The notes beneath the pieces are model-generated. The model was not told where the DNA came from. It did not search any database and saw only the letters and a program-made list of their open reading frames with translations. From assembly GCA_965371855.1 (NCBI GenBank), contig CBDUZZ010000049.1, positions 1-35,057 on the forward strand: a DNA stretch of 35,057 bases. The letters are read 5' to 3'. The stretch comes from JAADEM01 sp965371855 (GTDB taxonomy: Bacteria > Bacteroidota > Bacteroidia > Bacteroidales > Marinilabiliaceae). The position numbers were made by a program, and so were the translations under genes. The first letter of the stretch is position 1. Every line of letters starts with the position of its first letter. Of this stretch, positions 17,392 through 26,239 are shown piece by piece.

Positions 17392-17838
17392 CTACTTAAA
17401 CACACGAGATATCTCAACATACAATATAACAGCTATAGTAACTCCAAAAAGAATATACATAGTGTATAACATTGTACCGGCCATTGTCAGCATAGAAGCC
17501 ACATTATCAGCGCCATTATAACCAACAAGCTTCATCAGTGTATTGTCAGACAAACTGTAAGCTATGAAAACAATTACTAAAATTATTACCAAAGAGATTA
17601 AGGTCCGAATCGCATTTTTAGGATTCATAACTATATGAAACAGCTCAAAGGCTAATGTTACTGCCGCAGTAATCCAAACAAGTATTTTCGCCCAATTCAG
17701 AAATGAATCGGTAGATACCGGATGTGGATAAGCACTATCCATATTCCATTCACCAAAATAAAATACTAATGCATAAACTGCAGTGATGGCGAATAGAAGG
17801 TATAATAAATAGTTTAAATAATTTGATAATTTACTCAT
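17392..17838 (-). CDS. Four-helix membrane protein in the exbB-exbD operon
   Basis: 148 residues, no recognised family. Four membrane segments are visible (about 8-28, 48-68, 78-97 and 117-143), with a short loop containing DNTLMKLVGYNGADN before the last. It lies 3 bases after exbB and 49 bases before the first exbD, so it is almost certainly co-expressed with them. An uncharacterised gene is often found at this place between exbB and exbD in Bacteroidetes (from memory). A structural or assembly role in the proton-channel complex is an inference from context alone. Confidence 0.82.
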   Translation of the reverse strand: MSKLSNYLNYLLYLLFAITAVYALVFYFGEWNMDSAYPHPVSTDSFLNWAKILVWITAAVTLAFELFHIVMNPKNAIRTLISLVIILVIVFIAYSLSDNTLMKLVGYNGADNVASMLTMAGTMLYTMYILFGVTIAVILYVEISRVFK

Positions 17839-17841
17839 TTC

Positions 17842-18672
17842 TTAACCTTGTTTAGTCATGTTATATTTTACCAGCATATCCAATAATGATATTGAAGCAT
17901 CTTCCATATTATTGACAATATTATCGATTTTTGATACAATGTAATTATAAAACACCTGTAAAATAATAGCAACAATCAAACCGGTAACAGTAGTAATAAG
18001 GGCAACTTTAATACCTCCGGCAACTGCAGAAGCAGAAATGGTACCCATTGCCTGAATATTATCAAAAGCTCCAATCATACCTATTACTGTTCCCATAAAT
18101 CCTAACATAGGAGCAATGGCAATAAATAGTGAAATCCAGGTTAATCCTTTTTCAAGTAATCCCATTTGAACCGAGCCATAAGAGATTACTGATTTCTCTA
18201 CAACATCAATTCCTTCGTCAAAACGGTCAAGACCTTGATAGAAGATAGAAGCAACAGGGCCTCTTGTGTTGCGGCATATCTCTTTCGCTGCCTCAACTCC
18301 GCCTTCGCTCAAAGCATTCTCAATGTTCTGAAGCAATTTTTTGGTATTTGTAGAGGCAAGATTCAGATAAATAATCCTCTCAATACAAATGGCCAAGCCA
18401 AAAATAAGACATAGTATAACAACGCTCATAAACATAGCACCACCTTCGATAAATTTCGCCTTTATCTGCTTGTGAATACCTATCGGGGCTTCTTCAGCAG
18501 GAACTTCTGCTTCATCAGCAACTGTGGTTTCATCGGCAGTAGTTGCCTGAGTTTCATCTGCAACCTGTTCGGTTGTCTCGTCTGTGGTTTGTGACTCATC
18601 CTGAGCATACACTGTTGATGCTCCCAGACTAAGCATTCCAAATACTGCTAAAAATGCAAATAGCTTTTTCAT
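17842..18672 (-). CDS. exbB: MotA/TolQ/ExbB proton channel protein with signal peptide
   Basis: 276 residues. The start at 18672 (MKKLFAFLAVFGMLSLGAST) is chosen over the open extension to 18747 because it begins a clean signal peptide, with probable cleavage after VYA at residue 23. A linker rich in T, E, D and A (24-64) follows, then the ExbB core: a membrane helix (about 78-97) and two more around 175-200 and 215-245, with GFMGTVIGMIGAFDNI and ISASAVAGGIKVALITTVTGLIVAI as the TolQ/ExbB signature. First gene of the operon. With the two ExbDs it forms a proton-driven motor energising outer-membrane transport. The periplasmic acidic tail before TM1 is a Bacteroidetes feature. Confidence 0.93.
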   Translation of the reverse strand: MKKLFAFLAVFGMLSLGASTVYAQDESQTTDETTEQVADETQATTADETTVADEAEVPAEEAPIGIHKQIKAKFIEGGAMFMSVVILCLIFGLAICIERIIYLNLASTNTKKLLQNIENALSEGGVEAAKEICRNTRGPVASIFYQGLDRFDEGIDVVEKSVISYGSVQMGLLEKGLTWISLFIAIAPMLGFMGTVIGMIGAFDNIQAMGTISASAVAGGIKVALITTVTGLIVAIILQVFYNYIVSKIDNIVNNMEDASISLLDMLVKYNMTKQG

Positions 18673-18835
18673 AATTAATAAAAAATTTAAATTTTGTATT
18701 CGTTCTTTAATTAATAAACCAATAAAATAATTTATTTTCTTAAACATAAAGATAAGTAAATATAAATAATTATACTACTATCTTAATGAAATTTTGAGGC
18801 TGCAAATTACAAAAAAAAAAGCAATTACAAACTTT

Positions 18836-19864
18836 CTAAATGTTTATTTCTCCTCTCAAGGACAAATTTAAGCATTTTTCAACCTCTTCCTTACTATCTT
18901 TTTCTGCCAACAGATACATTAATTTCGTGATAGCACTTTCTGTTGTCATATCATATCCACCAACAACTCCGTGCTCCAACAGGTGAATTCCGGTAACATA
19001 TCTCTCCATCTCAACACTGCCGGCAAGGCATTGGGTAACATTTAAAACAAGCAATCCCCTGGATACAGCATTAGCAACAGAATTTAAAAACCACTTAGCC
19101 GTTGGTGCGTTACCAGAACCAAATGTTTCTAACACCACCGCTTCAGTACCGGGGGTATTTAAAACTGCATTTACAACATTTTCGGAAATTCCCGGAAATA
19201 TTTTAAGCAGAGCAATATTTGTATTCATCCTTTTACTTACTCTGAATTTTCCGGAATGTGCAGCATAGCGGATATACGGATAATTATATTTTATATGAAC
19301 TCCAACTTCAGCCAACGGAGGATAATTATCAGACCGAAATGCACGAAAATTCTCTGCATTATATTTAGTGGTACGGTTGCCCCTGAAAAGTTTATCCTGA
19401 AAATATATACATACTTCAGGCACCATAGCCTGGCCGTTTTTTTGAGCTGCAGCTATTTCAAGGGCAGTTATCAGATTCTCTTTCCCATCAGTACGAATAG
19501 TGCCCAATGGTAACTGACTGCCGGTTAATATTACAGGTTTTTGAAGATTATGCAGCATAAAACTCAGTGCACTGGCAGTATAAGCCATTGTGTCTGTTCC
19601 ATGTAAAACAACAAATCCGTCAAAGCGATCATAGTTAACTTCAATAATAGAAACTAACTTCTCCCATATAGAAGGATCAACATCAGATGAATCAACAGGT
19701 GGTGAAAAAGAGTGACTTTTGATCTGAAAATCGAAATTTCGCAACTCAGGAACATTCTTAACAATATTATCAAAATCAAAAGGGATTAGTGAGCCTGTTT
19801 CCATATCCTTAACCATCCCGATTGTTCCTCCGGTATATATTATTAATATCTTTCGCTCGCCCAT
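18836..19864 (-). CDS. ansA: L-asparaginase, type I (cytoplasmic)
   Basis: 342 residues, hydrolysing asparagine to aspartate and ammonia. N-terminal nucleophile motif IIYTGGTIGM with T14. The second catalytic motif is LHGTDTMAYTASAL (T90, D91). Then TGSQLPLGTIRTDGKENL, typical of type I. No signal peptide, so cytoplasmic. The start at MGERKILIIYTGGT is fixed by the proximity of the motif. It lies 50 bp after tatD on the same strand and is probably its operon partner. Ammonia release fits the neighbouring glutamate dehydrogenases. Confidence 0.94.
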   Translation of the reverse strand: MGERKILIIYTGGTIGMVKDMETGSLIPFDFDNIVKNVPELRNFDFQIKSHSFSPPVDSSDVDPSIWEKLVSIIEVNYDRFDGFVVLHGTDTMAYTASALSFMLHNLQKPVILTGSQLPLGTIRTDGKENLITALEIAAAQKNGQAMVPEVCIYFQDKLFRGNRTTKYNAENFRAFRSDNYPPLAEVGVHIKYNYPYIRYAAHSGKFRVSKRMNTNIALLKIFPGISENVVNAVLNTPGTEAVVLETFGSGNAPTAKWFLNSVANAVSRGLLVLNVTQCLAGSVEMERYVTGIHLLEHGVVGGYDMTTESAITKLMYLLAEKDSKEEVEKCLNLSLRGEINI

Positions 19865-19914
19865 TGTGAAATTAGATTTTTTAAGTTAGAAGTATAAAGC
19901 AGCTCACTAATATT

Positions 19915-20679
19915 TTAAGAAAAGAACATCTGTTCTGCATTTTGTGTTGTTATCAAATCGGCATCCTTTTCTTCAATACCAAACACGTCAGCTAATTGTT
20001 TACAAACATATTTCACATACGAAGGTTCATTTCGTTTTCCTCTGTATGGCATCGGAGTAAGATAAGGAGCATCTGTTTCTATCAGCAACTTATCTATGGA
20101 TGCCACTTTTACCACTTCACGTAAGTTTGAATTTTTAAATGTAAGCACTCCGTTTAACCCAATAGAAAACGTACCATATTCCAATATATGTTTTACATCT
20201 TTTTCATTTCCTGTGAAACTATGGAAAACTCCCCTCAGGTTACTATCCCACAACTTATCAATAACCGAAAACACTTCCTTGAATGATTCGCGACTATGAA
20301 TGACAATTGGAAGATCAAATTTTTTAGCCCACTTAACCTGCTCTTTAAAAGCAACCAACTGCTGGTTAAGGAATGATTTATCCCAATAGAGATCAATCCC
20401 AATCTCGCCTATGCCAATAAACTTCTTCTTCTCAAACCAATTATGAATAACTTCCAATTCCTCCTCAAAACTCTCTTTTACAGAAGTCGGATGCAAACCC
20501 ATCATTGAATAGCAGTAACCCGGATATCTGTTCTCAACATCAAGCATTATATTAATACTATCAATGTCGATATTAGGCATTAATACTTTTGACACACCAA
20601 CAGACCGTGCTCTCTCAATAATTTCATCCCTGTCGTCATCAAATTCTTCTGAATATATATGTGAATGGGTGTCGATCAT
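19915..20679 (-). CDS. tatD: TatD-family metal-dependent deoxyribonuclease
   Basis: 254 residues. The start is placed at MIDTHSHIYSEEF (20677-20679). The reading frame continues upstream to 20784, but that part translates the intergenic repeat. Metal-site pattern of the amidohydrolase fold: H5/H7 in DTHSHIY, GEIGIDLYW, IVIHSRES, GVFHSFTG and LLIETDAPYLTP. The family cleaves DNA with 3' exonuclease activity and is cytoplasmic. Upstream of ATG is acacatcatc, the same repeat-derived leader as for porX and fkp. ansA follows directly. Confidence 0.94.
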   Translation of the reverse strand: MIDTHSHIYSEEFDDDRDEIIERARSVGVSKVLMPNIDIDSINIMLDVENRYPGYCYSMMGLHPTSVKESFEEELEVIHNWFEKKKFIGIGEIGIDLYWDKSFLNQQLVAFKEQVKWAKKFDLPIVIHSRESFKEVFSVIDKLWDSNLRGVFHSFTGNEKDVKHILEYGTFSIGLNGVLTFKNSNLREVVKVASIDKLLIETDAPYLTPMPYRGKRNEPSYVKYVCKQLADVFGIEEKDADLITTQNAEQMFFS

Positions 20680-20688
20680 GATGATGTA

Positions 20689-20727
20689 TTGATGTGATAA
20701 TTCGTTGATGTGATGATTTGGTGATTT
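20689..20727. repeat. Second copy of the porW-porX intergenic repeat
   Basis: Units tgatgtgataattcg and tgatgtgatgatttg repeat the sequence at 4951-4983 with only one or two changes over about 33 bases. Here it forms the 5' leader of tatD, read on the minus strand. Confidence 0.75.
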
Positions 20728-20810
20728 GAGAAATCGATGAGGAATGTAGCGATAACCTTGCAATGAATCTAAACAAGGCCACACCTTATTGTATAGTATG
20801 TCATATTAAT

Positions 20811-20850
20811 CACGGGGTGACTTAACTTATAGTCAAGTAGTCACCCCGTG
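20811..20850 (-). terminator. Perfect 12-bp hairpin after the second glutamate dehydrogenase
   Basis: cacggggtgact (20811-20822) and agtcaccccgtg (20839-20850) pair perfectly around a 16-base loop. It starts 11 bases past the gdh stop. The minus strand continues attaatatga with no T-run, so termination may be inefficient. It also precedes tatD and could influence read-through. Confidence 0.65.
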
Positions 20851-20860
20851 TATAAAAATC

Positions 20861-22198
20861 CTACACAACGCCTTGAGCTATCATGGCCTCAGCAACTTTC
20901 ACAAACCCACCAATATTAGCACCTTTTATATAGTTTACTTTACCGCTGGTTGCAGTACCATATTTAACACATGCTGTATGTATACTGGTCATTATTTGCT
21001 TCAGGCGATCATCAACTTCTTTTTCGTGCCAGTTAAGGCGCATACTGTTTTGCGACATTTCAAGCCCTGAAACAGCCACACCACCTGCGTTTACAGCTTT
21101 ACCCGGAGCGAACATTATTTTTTTACTTGCCAGAAATGCAGCTTCTGCTGTACATCCCATATTGGAAGCTTCAGCAATCAACTGACAACCGTTTTTAATC
21201 AACACCTTGCAATCATCCTCATTCAGTTCGTTCTGAATAGCACAAGGGATTGCTATATCAACTTTTTGCTCCCATGGTCTTTTCCCTGCATGAAATTCTC
21301 CTCCGAAACGTTCTACATAAGGTTCAACTACATCCATATTTGAAGCTCTGAGTTCAAGCAGATAGTCAATCTTCTCACCCGATATGCCCTCAGGGTCATA
21401 AACATACCCGTCAGGACCGGAGAGTGTAACAACTTTAGCTCCTAATTCAACAGCTTTCTGAACAGCACCCCATGCTACATTTCCAAAACCGGAAACAGAG
21501 ATAGTTTTACCTTCTAACGTTTCACCCTTTGTGGCCAACATCTCTTTTATGAAATATATAGTTCCAAAGCCGGTAGCCTCAGGACGAATAACGCTACCGC
21601 CATATTCAATACCTTTACCGGTAAGAACACCGGTAAACTCATTTCTTAACTTTTTATATTGCCCAAACAGAAAACCTATCTCACGGCCACCTACACCGAT
21701 ATCACCAGCAGGAACATCAGTATTAGGACCGATATGGCGAAACAGTTCACTCATAAAAGCCTGACAGAAACGCATTATTTCAATATCTGATTTACCCTTG
21801 GGATTAAAATCAGAACCACCTTTTCCTCCACCCATAGGAAGTGTAGTTAGGCTGTTTTTAAACGTCTGTTCAAACCCCAGAAATTTCAATCCGCTAAGGG
21901 TTACACTGGGGTGAAATCTTAATCCGCCTTTATAAGGCCCGAGAGCAGAGTTAAACTCAATGCGGTACCCTCTGTTTACCTGCACCTCTCCGTTATCATC
22001 AACCCATGGAACACGGAACATAATTACCCTTTCAGGCTCAGTCATACGCTCCAGAATTTTGGCTTTTTTGTAATGAGGGTATTCCTGATAGAAATCCCAA
22101 ACAGTTTCTACAACCTCTTCTACAGCTTGTAAAAACTCATCTTCGCCGGGATTTTTCATCCTGACACTGTCCATGAATTCTTTAATCTTGGCATCCAT
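20861..22198 (-). CDS. gdhB: Glutamate dehydrogenase (copy 2)
   Basis: 445 residues, paralogous to the gene at 14645. Substrate region LGPYKGGLRFHP and LPMGGGKGGSDFNPKGK with catalytic K126. Nucleotide fold ISVSGFGNVAWGAVQKA, then VTLSGPDGYVYDPEG: the SDSS pattern of copy 1 is replaced by SGPD, so cofactor preference may differ. Bacteroides species carry both an NADP-linked and a dual-cofactor enzyme; assigning this one to the second type is inference. It has a good -7 motif upstream and a strong hairpin downstream, so it is likely transcribed alone. The symbol is tentative. Confidence 0.93.
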   Translation of the reverse strand: MDAKIKEFMDSVRMKNPGEDEFLQAVEEVVETVWDFYQEYPHYKKAKILERMTEPERVIMFRVPWVDDNGEVQVNRGYRIEFNSALGPYKGGLRFHPSVTLSGLKFLGFEQTFKNSLTTLPMGGGKGGSDFNPKGKSDIEIMRFCQAFMSELFRHIGPNTDVPAGDIGVGGREIGFLFGQYKKLRNEFTGVLTGKGIEYGGSVIRPEATGFGTIYFIKEMLATKGETLEGKTISVSGFGNVAWGAVQKAVELGAKVVTLSGPDGYVYDPEGISGEKIDYLLELRASNMDVVEPYVERFGGEFHAGKRPWEQKVDIAIPCAIQNELNEDDCKVLIKNGCQLIAEASNMGCTAEAAFLASKKIMFAPGKAVNAGGVAVSGLEMSQNSMRLNWHEKEVDDRLKQIMTSIHTACVKYGTATSGKVNYIKGANIGGFVKVAEAMIAQGVV

Positions 22199-22434
22199 TG
22201 TATTAGTATTATAAATTAGGACATAAATTGAATTATTAACAATTCAAAATTAGGGATTTTTACATAAGCCATTACAATTTGTAAGAATAATAATGTGTTT
22301 TTTCAATCACTCTTAACTGCTGACACTGTAGCCATTACAAACTTTCAAAAAATGTTATACAACAGGTTATGACTTTAATCAGTCATTCTGCTCTGAGTTT
22401 TCAATCAAATCGTAAGCAAACAACAGGAAATTTG
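22199..22434. other. Intergenic region upstream of gdh copy 2, no gene seen
   Basis: AT-rich spacer. Apart from the -7 motif at 22245-22252, I see nothing with coding character or strong structure before the heptad repeat starts at 22435. Confidence 0.6.
22245..22252 (-). promoter_or_regulatory. Possible -7 element for gdh copy 2
   Basis: Read on the minus strand it is taattttg, a full match to TAnnTTTG. A TTG lies 22 bases upstream instead of the usual 19-21. Leader of about 40 bases. Confidence 0.45.
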
Positions 22435-22511
22435 GAATTACGAATTACGAATTACGAATTACGAATTTGGAATTACGAATTATCAACTTTATAACTTTAC
22501 AAACTATCAAC
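22435..22511. repeat. Heptad repeat array (gaattac) running into a gene end
   Basis: Four exact gaattac units (22435-22462) are followed in strict 7-bp phase by gaatttg, gaattac, gaattat, then degenerate caacttt, ataactt, tacaaac, tatcaac. The stop codon of the minus-strand oxidoreductase (22507-22509) lies inside the last unit. Confidence 0.9.
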
Positions 22512-25437
22512 TTCTCAACGCATCATACAAAACCTCAACAGGATGTACACTCTCCTTATCAGTTCCATGCTTAATGTGATGCCTGCATGATGTTCCCGAA
22601 GCTGCCAGGAGAGTATCACTCTCTAACCCTCTAACTTCCGGGAAAAGAACTAATTCTCCAATACTCATTGAAAGTTCATAATGCTCCTTTTCATAACCAA
22701 AAGCACCGGCCATACCACAGCATCCTGAAGGTATCTCCTCGGCCGTATAGTTCTCGGGTATTTCAAGAATGTTTTTAGTGTAACGCGTTTCTGACAGGGA
22801 TTTCTGAAAACAATGCCCGTGAAACTTTATTTTTTTCTTATCCTTAACAAACAGTGACTTGTCGATATTGCCCTTTTCATTCTCAGAGTTTAGAAACTCT
22901 TCGATGGTAAAACAACTGTCTGCTATTTTCCTGGACGCCTCTCTAAACTCAGGTGTCACCAATTCAGGATACTCATCCCTGAAAGTCAAAATAGCTGATG
23001 GCTCAATCCCAACTAGAGGCGTCTCCTCCGAGACAACTCCGGATAACAACCTTACATTTTTATTTGCAAGCCTCTTAGCATTTTTGAGTATTCCTTTTGA
23101 CAGATAAGTTCTCCCACTCTCCTTTAGGTTGGGCACAACAACATTGTATCCCAACTTCTCAAGCAGAAGAATAGTTTTTATTCCGATATGTGAGTCATTA
23201 AAATTGGTAAACTCATCGGCAAACAGATAGACTGTTCTTTCGGAATTTTGTTCTAAATCATTATGCTTTTTATACCATCGGTTAAATGTAGTTTTACTCA
23301 ACAACGGTAATTCTCGTTTCTCAGAAAAACCTATAAGTTTTGCAATCAACCCACTCAATGTACGCGAACGAAAGACTGCATTAGTTATGCCGGGAAGCCA
23401 GGAAGCCAACTTGTTCACTGACGGGAAAGCTCCAATTAAACGTGACCGGAAGGGTATCCCGTATTTTGAGTGATACAAATTCAAAAACTCCGCCTTAAGC
23501 TTAGTCATGTCCACACTCGACGGACACTCTGACTTACAGGCCTTGCACGACAGACACAGATCAAGCACCTCTTTAACTTCATCGAAACCCAACTTATCGG
23601 CAATTATTGAGCCGTTAAAAAACTCTCGTAACATATTTGACCGTGCCCGCGTTGTGTTACGTTCATTTCGTGTTCCCATATAGCTGGGACACATCGTGCC
23701 TCCAATCAGATGACTTTTACGGCAATCACCTGAACCGTTGCACCTCTCTGCTGCTCTGACAACTCCCAATGTCTCACTCCAATCGAAAAGCGGTTTTTCG
23801 AGAACCTCGGTTTCACTCTCCTTATACCGGAGTGAACTATTCATCGGAGGCGTATCGGTTATCTTACCGGGATTAAAAATCTTATGAGGATCAAATACTT
23901 TCTTTACATCTTTGAACAGATTATAATTATGCTCTCCCACCATAAAAGGGATAAACTGACCTCGCAAGCGTCCGTCGCCATGCTCACCACTTAGTGACCC
24001 TCTGTATTTCTTAACTATGGCCGCAGTATCTTTGGCAATATCATGAAATAGTTGAACGTCCTTATCTTTTTTCATATTTAGCACAGGACGGAGGTGTAAC
24101 TCGCCACTACCTATATGAGCATAGTAAACACACTCCTTGTTGTACTTTTTCAGCATCCTGTTTATGTCTGCCATATACGCAGGAATATCTTTAGGACAAA
24201 CAGCTGCATCTTCTATCACCGGAACAGGCAGATCATCACCAGGCATATTTGAAAGTATTCCAAGACCAGCCTTACGTAATGCCCAAACTTTGCTTATATC
24301 GTTTCCATATAAAACGGGAAATGTATAGCCGTAACCCTTGGCCAGCATAGCCTCTTGCATGGCTTTAGCCCTCTTGTCAATATCATCTTTTAAATCACTG
24401 TAAAACTCGACCAATAACAATGCTTCAGGATCTCCTTCCACAAAAAAACGGTTCTTACGCTGGGTTATATTATCTTTTGTAAGATCCATTATTGTTTTAT
24501 CCATAAGCTCTACTGCCACCGGATTAAACTTAAGAGCAATAATATTCGCTTTATAAGCATCTTCCAACGAATCCAGATGCACACAGACCAACCCGTTCTC
24601 CTTAGGAGGTAATGGAACGAGATTTAATTTTATTTCGGTAAAAAAAAACAGAGTACCTTCAGAACCGGCCAATAGCTTACACATATTAAATTGTTCTGAA
24701 CCACCCGTAAAAGGCTCGGTATCCATGAGGTAATCGAGGGCATAACCTGTGTTCCTGCGATGAATATCTATGTGAGGAAACTCCTTTTCTATCTCTTTCC
24801 TATTATCTTCTGATGACAATATTTCATCAATTTTTCGGTATATATCACCTTCAAAAGATTGTACGTTACACTTCTCAGCAAATTCTTCTTTCGACAGCTT
24901 ACTAAAAACAGCTTCATCACCATTACTGAGAAATCCCTTAATTTCAAGAGTATGATCGCGGGTACTACCGTATATAATGGAATGTGTTCCACATGAGTTA
25001 TTGCCCACCATACCAGCCATATTACACCTATTAGATGTTGAAGTTTCGGGACCAAAGAACAGACCGTAAGGTTTAAGATAAGCGTTAAGTTCATCCAGCA
25101 CAACACCTGGCTCCACCCTCACCCACCTCTCCTTTTCATTTACTTCAATTATACGATTCAAGTATTTACTAATATCTACAACCAACCCGTTACCAACAAC
25201 CTGGCCTGCCAGTGATGTTCCGGCACCACGTGGAATAATCGGAATTCTGTTTTGATGGCAAAAACGAACAATCTCTCTGATATCCCCGGCATCCTGGGGA
25301 AAGACAACCCCTAACGGCTTTTCAAAATAAGCAGAAGCATCTGTCGAATATAAGACAGTAGAGGTGCTATCTGTAAAAACCTCTCCCTTGATTCTCTTTC
25401 TAAGTTCATTTATATTATTCAACTCAATATTCTCCAT
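22507..25437 (-). CDS. FAD-linked oxidoreductase with Fe-S and CCG domains (GlcD-GlcF fusion type)
   Basis: 976 residues from ATG at 25437; a TTG four codons upstream is less likely. N-terminal FAD-binding domain of the vanillyl-alcohol oxidase/D-lactate dehydrogenase type (PRGAGTSLAGQ and MVGNNSCGTHSIIYGSTRDH), then an FAD-oxidase C domain (SGEHGDGRLRG). Iron-sulfur region: CNGSGDCRKSHLIGGTMCP (about 562-580) and CLSCKACKSECP (about 627). The C-terminal part has heterodisulfide-reductase-type CCG elements: HGHCFQKS (about 872) and SGCCGMAGAFG (about 907). This fuses roles that E. coli splits between GlcD and GlcF. Substrate probably a 2-hydroxy acid such as D-lactate or glycolate; which one cannot be told. 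Electrons likely go to a quinone or flavoprotein. Monocistronic. Confidence 0.92.
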   Translation of the reverse strand: MENIELNNINELRKRIKGEVFTDSTSTVLYSTDASAYFEKPLGVVFPQDAGDIREIVRFCHQNRIPIIPRGAGTSLAGQVVGNGLVVDISKYLNRIIEVNEKERWVRVEPGVVLDELNAYLKPYGLFFGPETSTSNRCNMAGMVGNNSCGTHSIIYGSTRDHTLEIKGFLSNGDEAVFSKLSKEEFAEKCNVQSFEGDIYRKIDEILSSEDNRKEIEKEFPHIDIHRRNTGYALDYLMDTEPFTGGSEQFNMCKLLAGSEGTLFFFTEIKLNLVPLPPKENGLVCVHLDSLEDAYKANIIALKFNPVAVELMDKTIMDLTKDNITQRKNRFFVEGDPEALLLVEFYSDLKDDIDKRAKAMQEAMLAKGYGYTFPVLYGNDISKVWALRKAGLGILSNMPGDDLPVPVIEDAAVCPKDIPAYMADINRMLKKYNKECVYYAHIGSGELHLRPVLNMKKDKDVQLFHDIAKDTAAIVKKYRGSLSGEHGDGRLRGQFIPFMVGEHNYNLFKDVKKVFDPHKIFNPGKITDTPPMNSSLRYKESETEVLEKPLFDWSETLGVVRAAERCNGSGDCRKSHLIGGTMCPSYMGTRNERNTTRARSNMLREFFNGSIIADKLGFDEVKEVLDLCLSCKACKSECPSSVDMTKLKAEFLNLYHSKYGIPFRSRLIGAFPSVNKLASWLPGITNAVFRSRTLSGLIAKLIGFSEKRELPLLSKTTFNRWYKKHNDLEQNSERTVYLFADEFTNFNDSHIGIKTILLLEKLGYNVVVPNLKESGRTYLSKGILKNAKRLANKNVRLLSGVVSEETPLVGIEPSAILTFRDEYPELVTPEFREASRKIADSCFTIEEFLNSENEKGNIDKSLFVKDKKKIKFHGHCFQKSLSETRYTKNILEIPENYTAEEIPSGCCGMAGAFGYEKEHYELSMSIGELVLFPEVRGLESDTLLAASGTSCRHHIKHGTDKESVHPVEVLYDALRS

Positions 25438-26193
25438 ATCTTTTTTCAATATTTACAAAAACAAAAATATGAAAATATTATTGTTTAGTTAATTCAACTT
25501 AAATATAACACAAGATTATAACCGTAAAGAGCGTAATAGAAATCACAATGAACACAAAGTTTTTGAAGTATGATACAAAAAACAAAACAATAAAAAATGT
25601 GCAGAGATACACTAAGAGATGCTAAAAAGATATTTAAATTAAAATCCTCTTAAATAAACCCAATTATCAATAAACATAAAAAGCCCGGAAATGGAGAAAA
25701 GCCCAAAATCCAATTCTGAAACCCCTGATTTATGTTTGTTATGCAATTTGGAGCCTACTGCATGGAGCATTTATATATTCATAAAAAATGCTAGTTATCA
25801 ATCCGTTATCCATAGCAGGTGTAATCGGGATAACCAAATCAGCATAAACATCCTTAAACGAAACATGAAGTTCATTAATTCGTGGGAAGCTAATAGATTT
25901 CACATCTTTATGCATACGAATCTCCCCTATGGCCAATACAATATTAAGTACCATACTATAATCCTTTAAACGTTTGTTAATAATATCCAGGATGGCCCTG
26001 GTTGTTTTCCAATAGTAAAAATATAAAGCAAAAATGATGTTACCAAATGTTCTGAACATTATTACATTAGATGATATTTCAACAATGTGAACAGTTACAT
26101 TTTATAGATAAAAGTTGTAGCCATTTTTAGATTATTCATCATATCACAAATTAATCTATTCCGTTTTACAACTATTCTCAATCTATTAATCTT
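25438..26193. other. AT-rich intergenic region, no convincing gene
   Basis: About 750 bp between the oxidoreductase and the EEP gene. At 25516-25562 it holds degenerate units ending in ...cacaatgaacacaaag, which resemble the 'cgcaaag' intergenic repeats of Bacteroidetes. At 25462-25469 a minus-strand tatttttg could be the -7 of the oxidoreductase. One minus frame (25739-26059) is open for 106 residues and is listed separately. A hydrophobic start and no family match suggest decayed DNA. Confidence 0.55.
25739..26059 (-). pseudogene. Unrecognised 106-codon frame, probably gene remnant
   Basis: The frame begins MFRTFGNIIFALYFYYWK, with one possible membrane segment, and goes on through a soluble part (EIRMHKDVKSISFPRINELH). 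I know no family with this pattern. No good leader or neighbour supports it, and a 92-codon plus-strand frame overlaps it. It may be a small membrane protein, but a decayed fragment or chance frame is more likely. Confidence 0.25.
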
Positions 26194-26201
26194 TATATTT
26201 G
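26194..26201 (+). promoter_or_regulatory. Possible -7 element for the EEP hydrolase-fkp pair
   Basis: tatatttg matches TAnnTTTG exactly, 38 bases upstream of the start codon. No -33 TTG is seen 19-21 bases upstream. Confidence 0.45.
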
Positions 26202-26239
26202 TATAAAAAAGTGCACTAAACATTAAACAACAATTTAAA

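Noticed and set aside
18673..18747. N-terminal extension of exbB
   Set aside because: It would bury the signal peptide; the start at 18672 gives a normal one.
20680..20784. N-terminal extension of tatD
   Set aside because: It translates intergenic repeat, whereas MIDTHSH is the standard family start.
25691..25969. 92-codon plus-strand frame in the AT-rich gap
   Set aside because: No recognisable family, no leader, and it overlaps another equally weak frame on the other strand.
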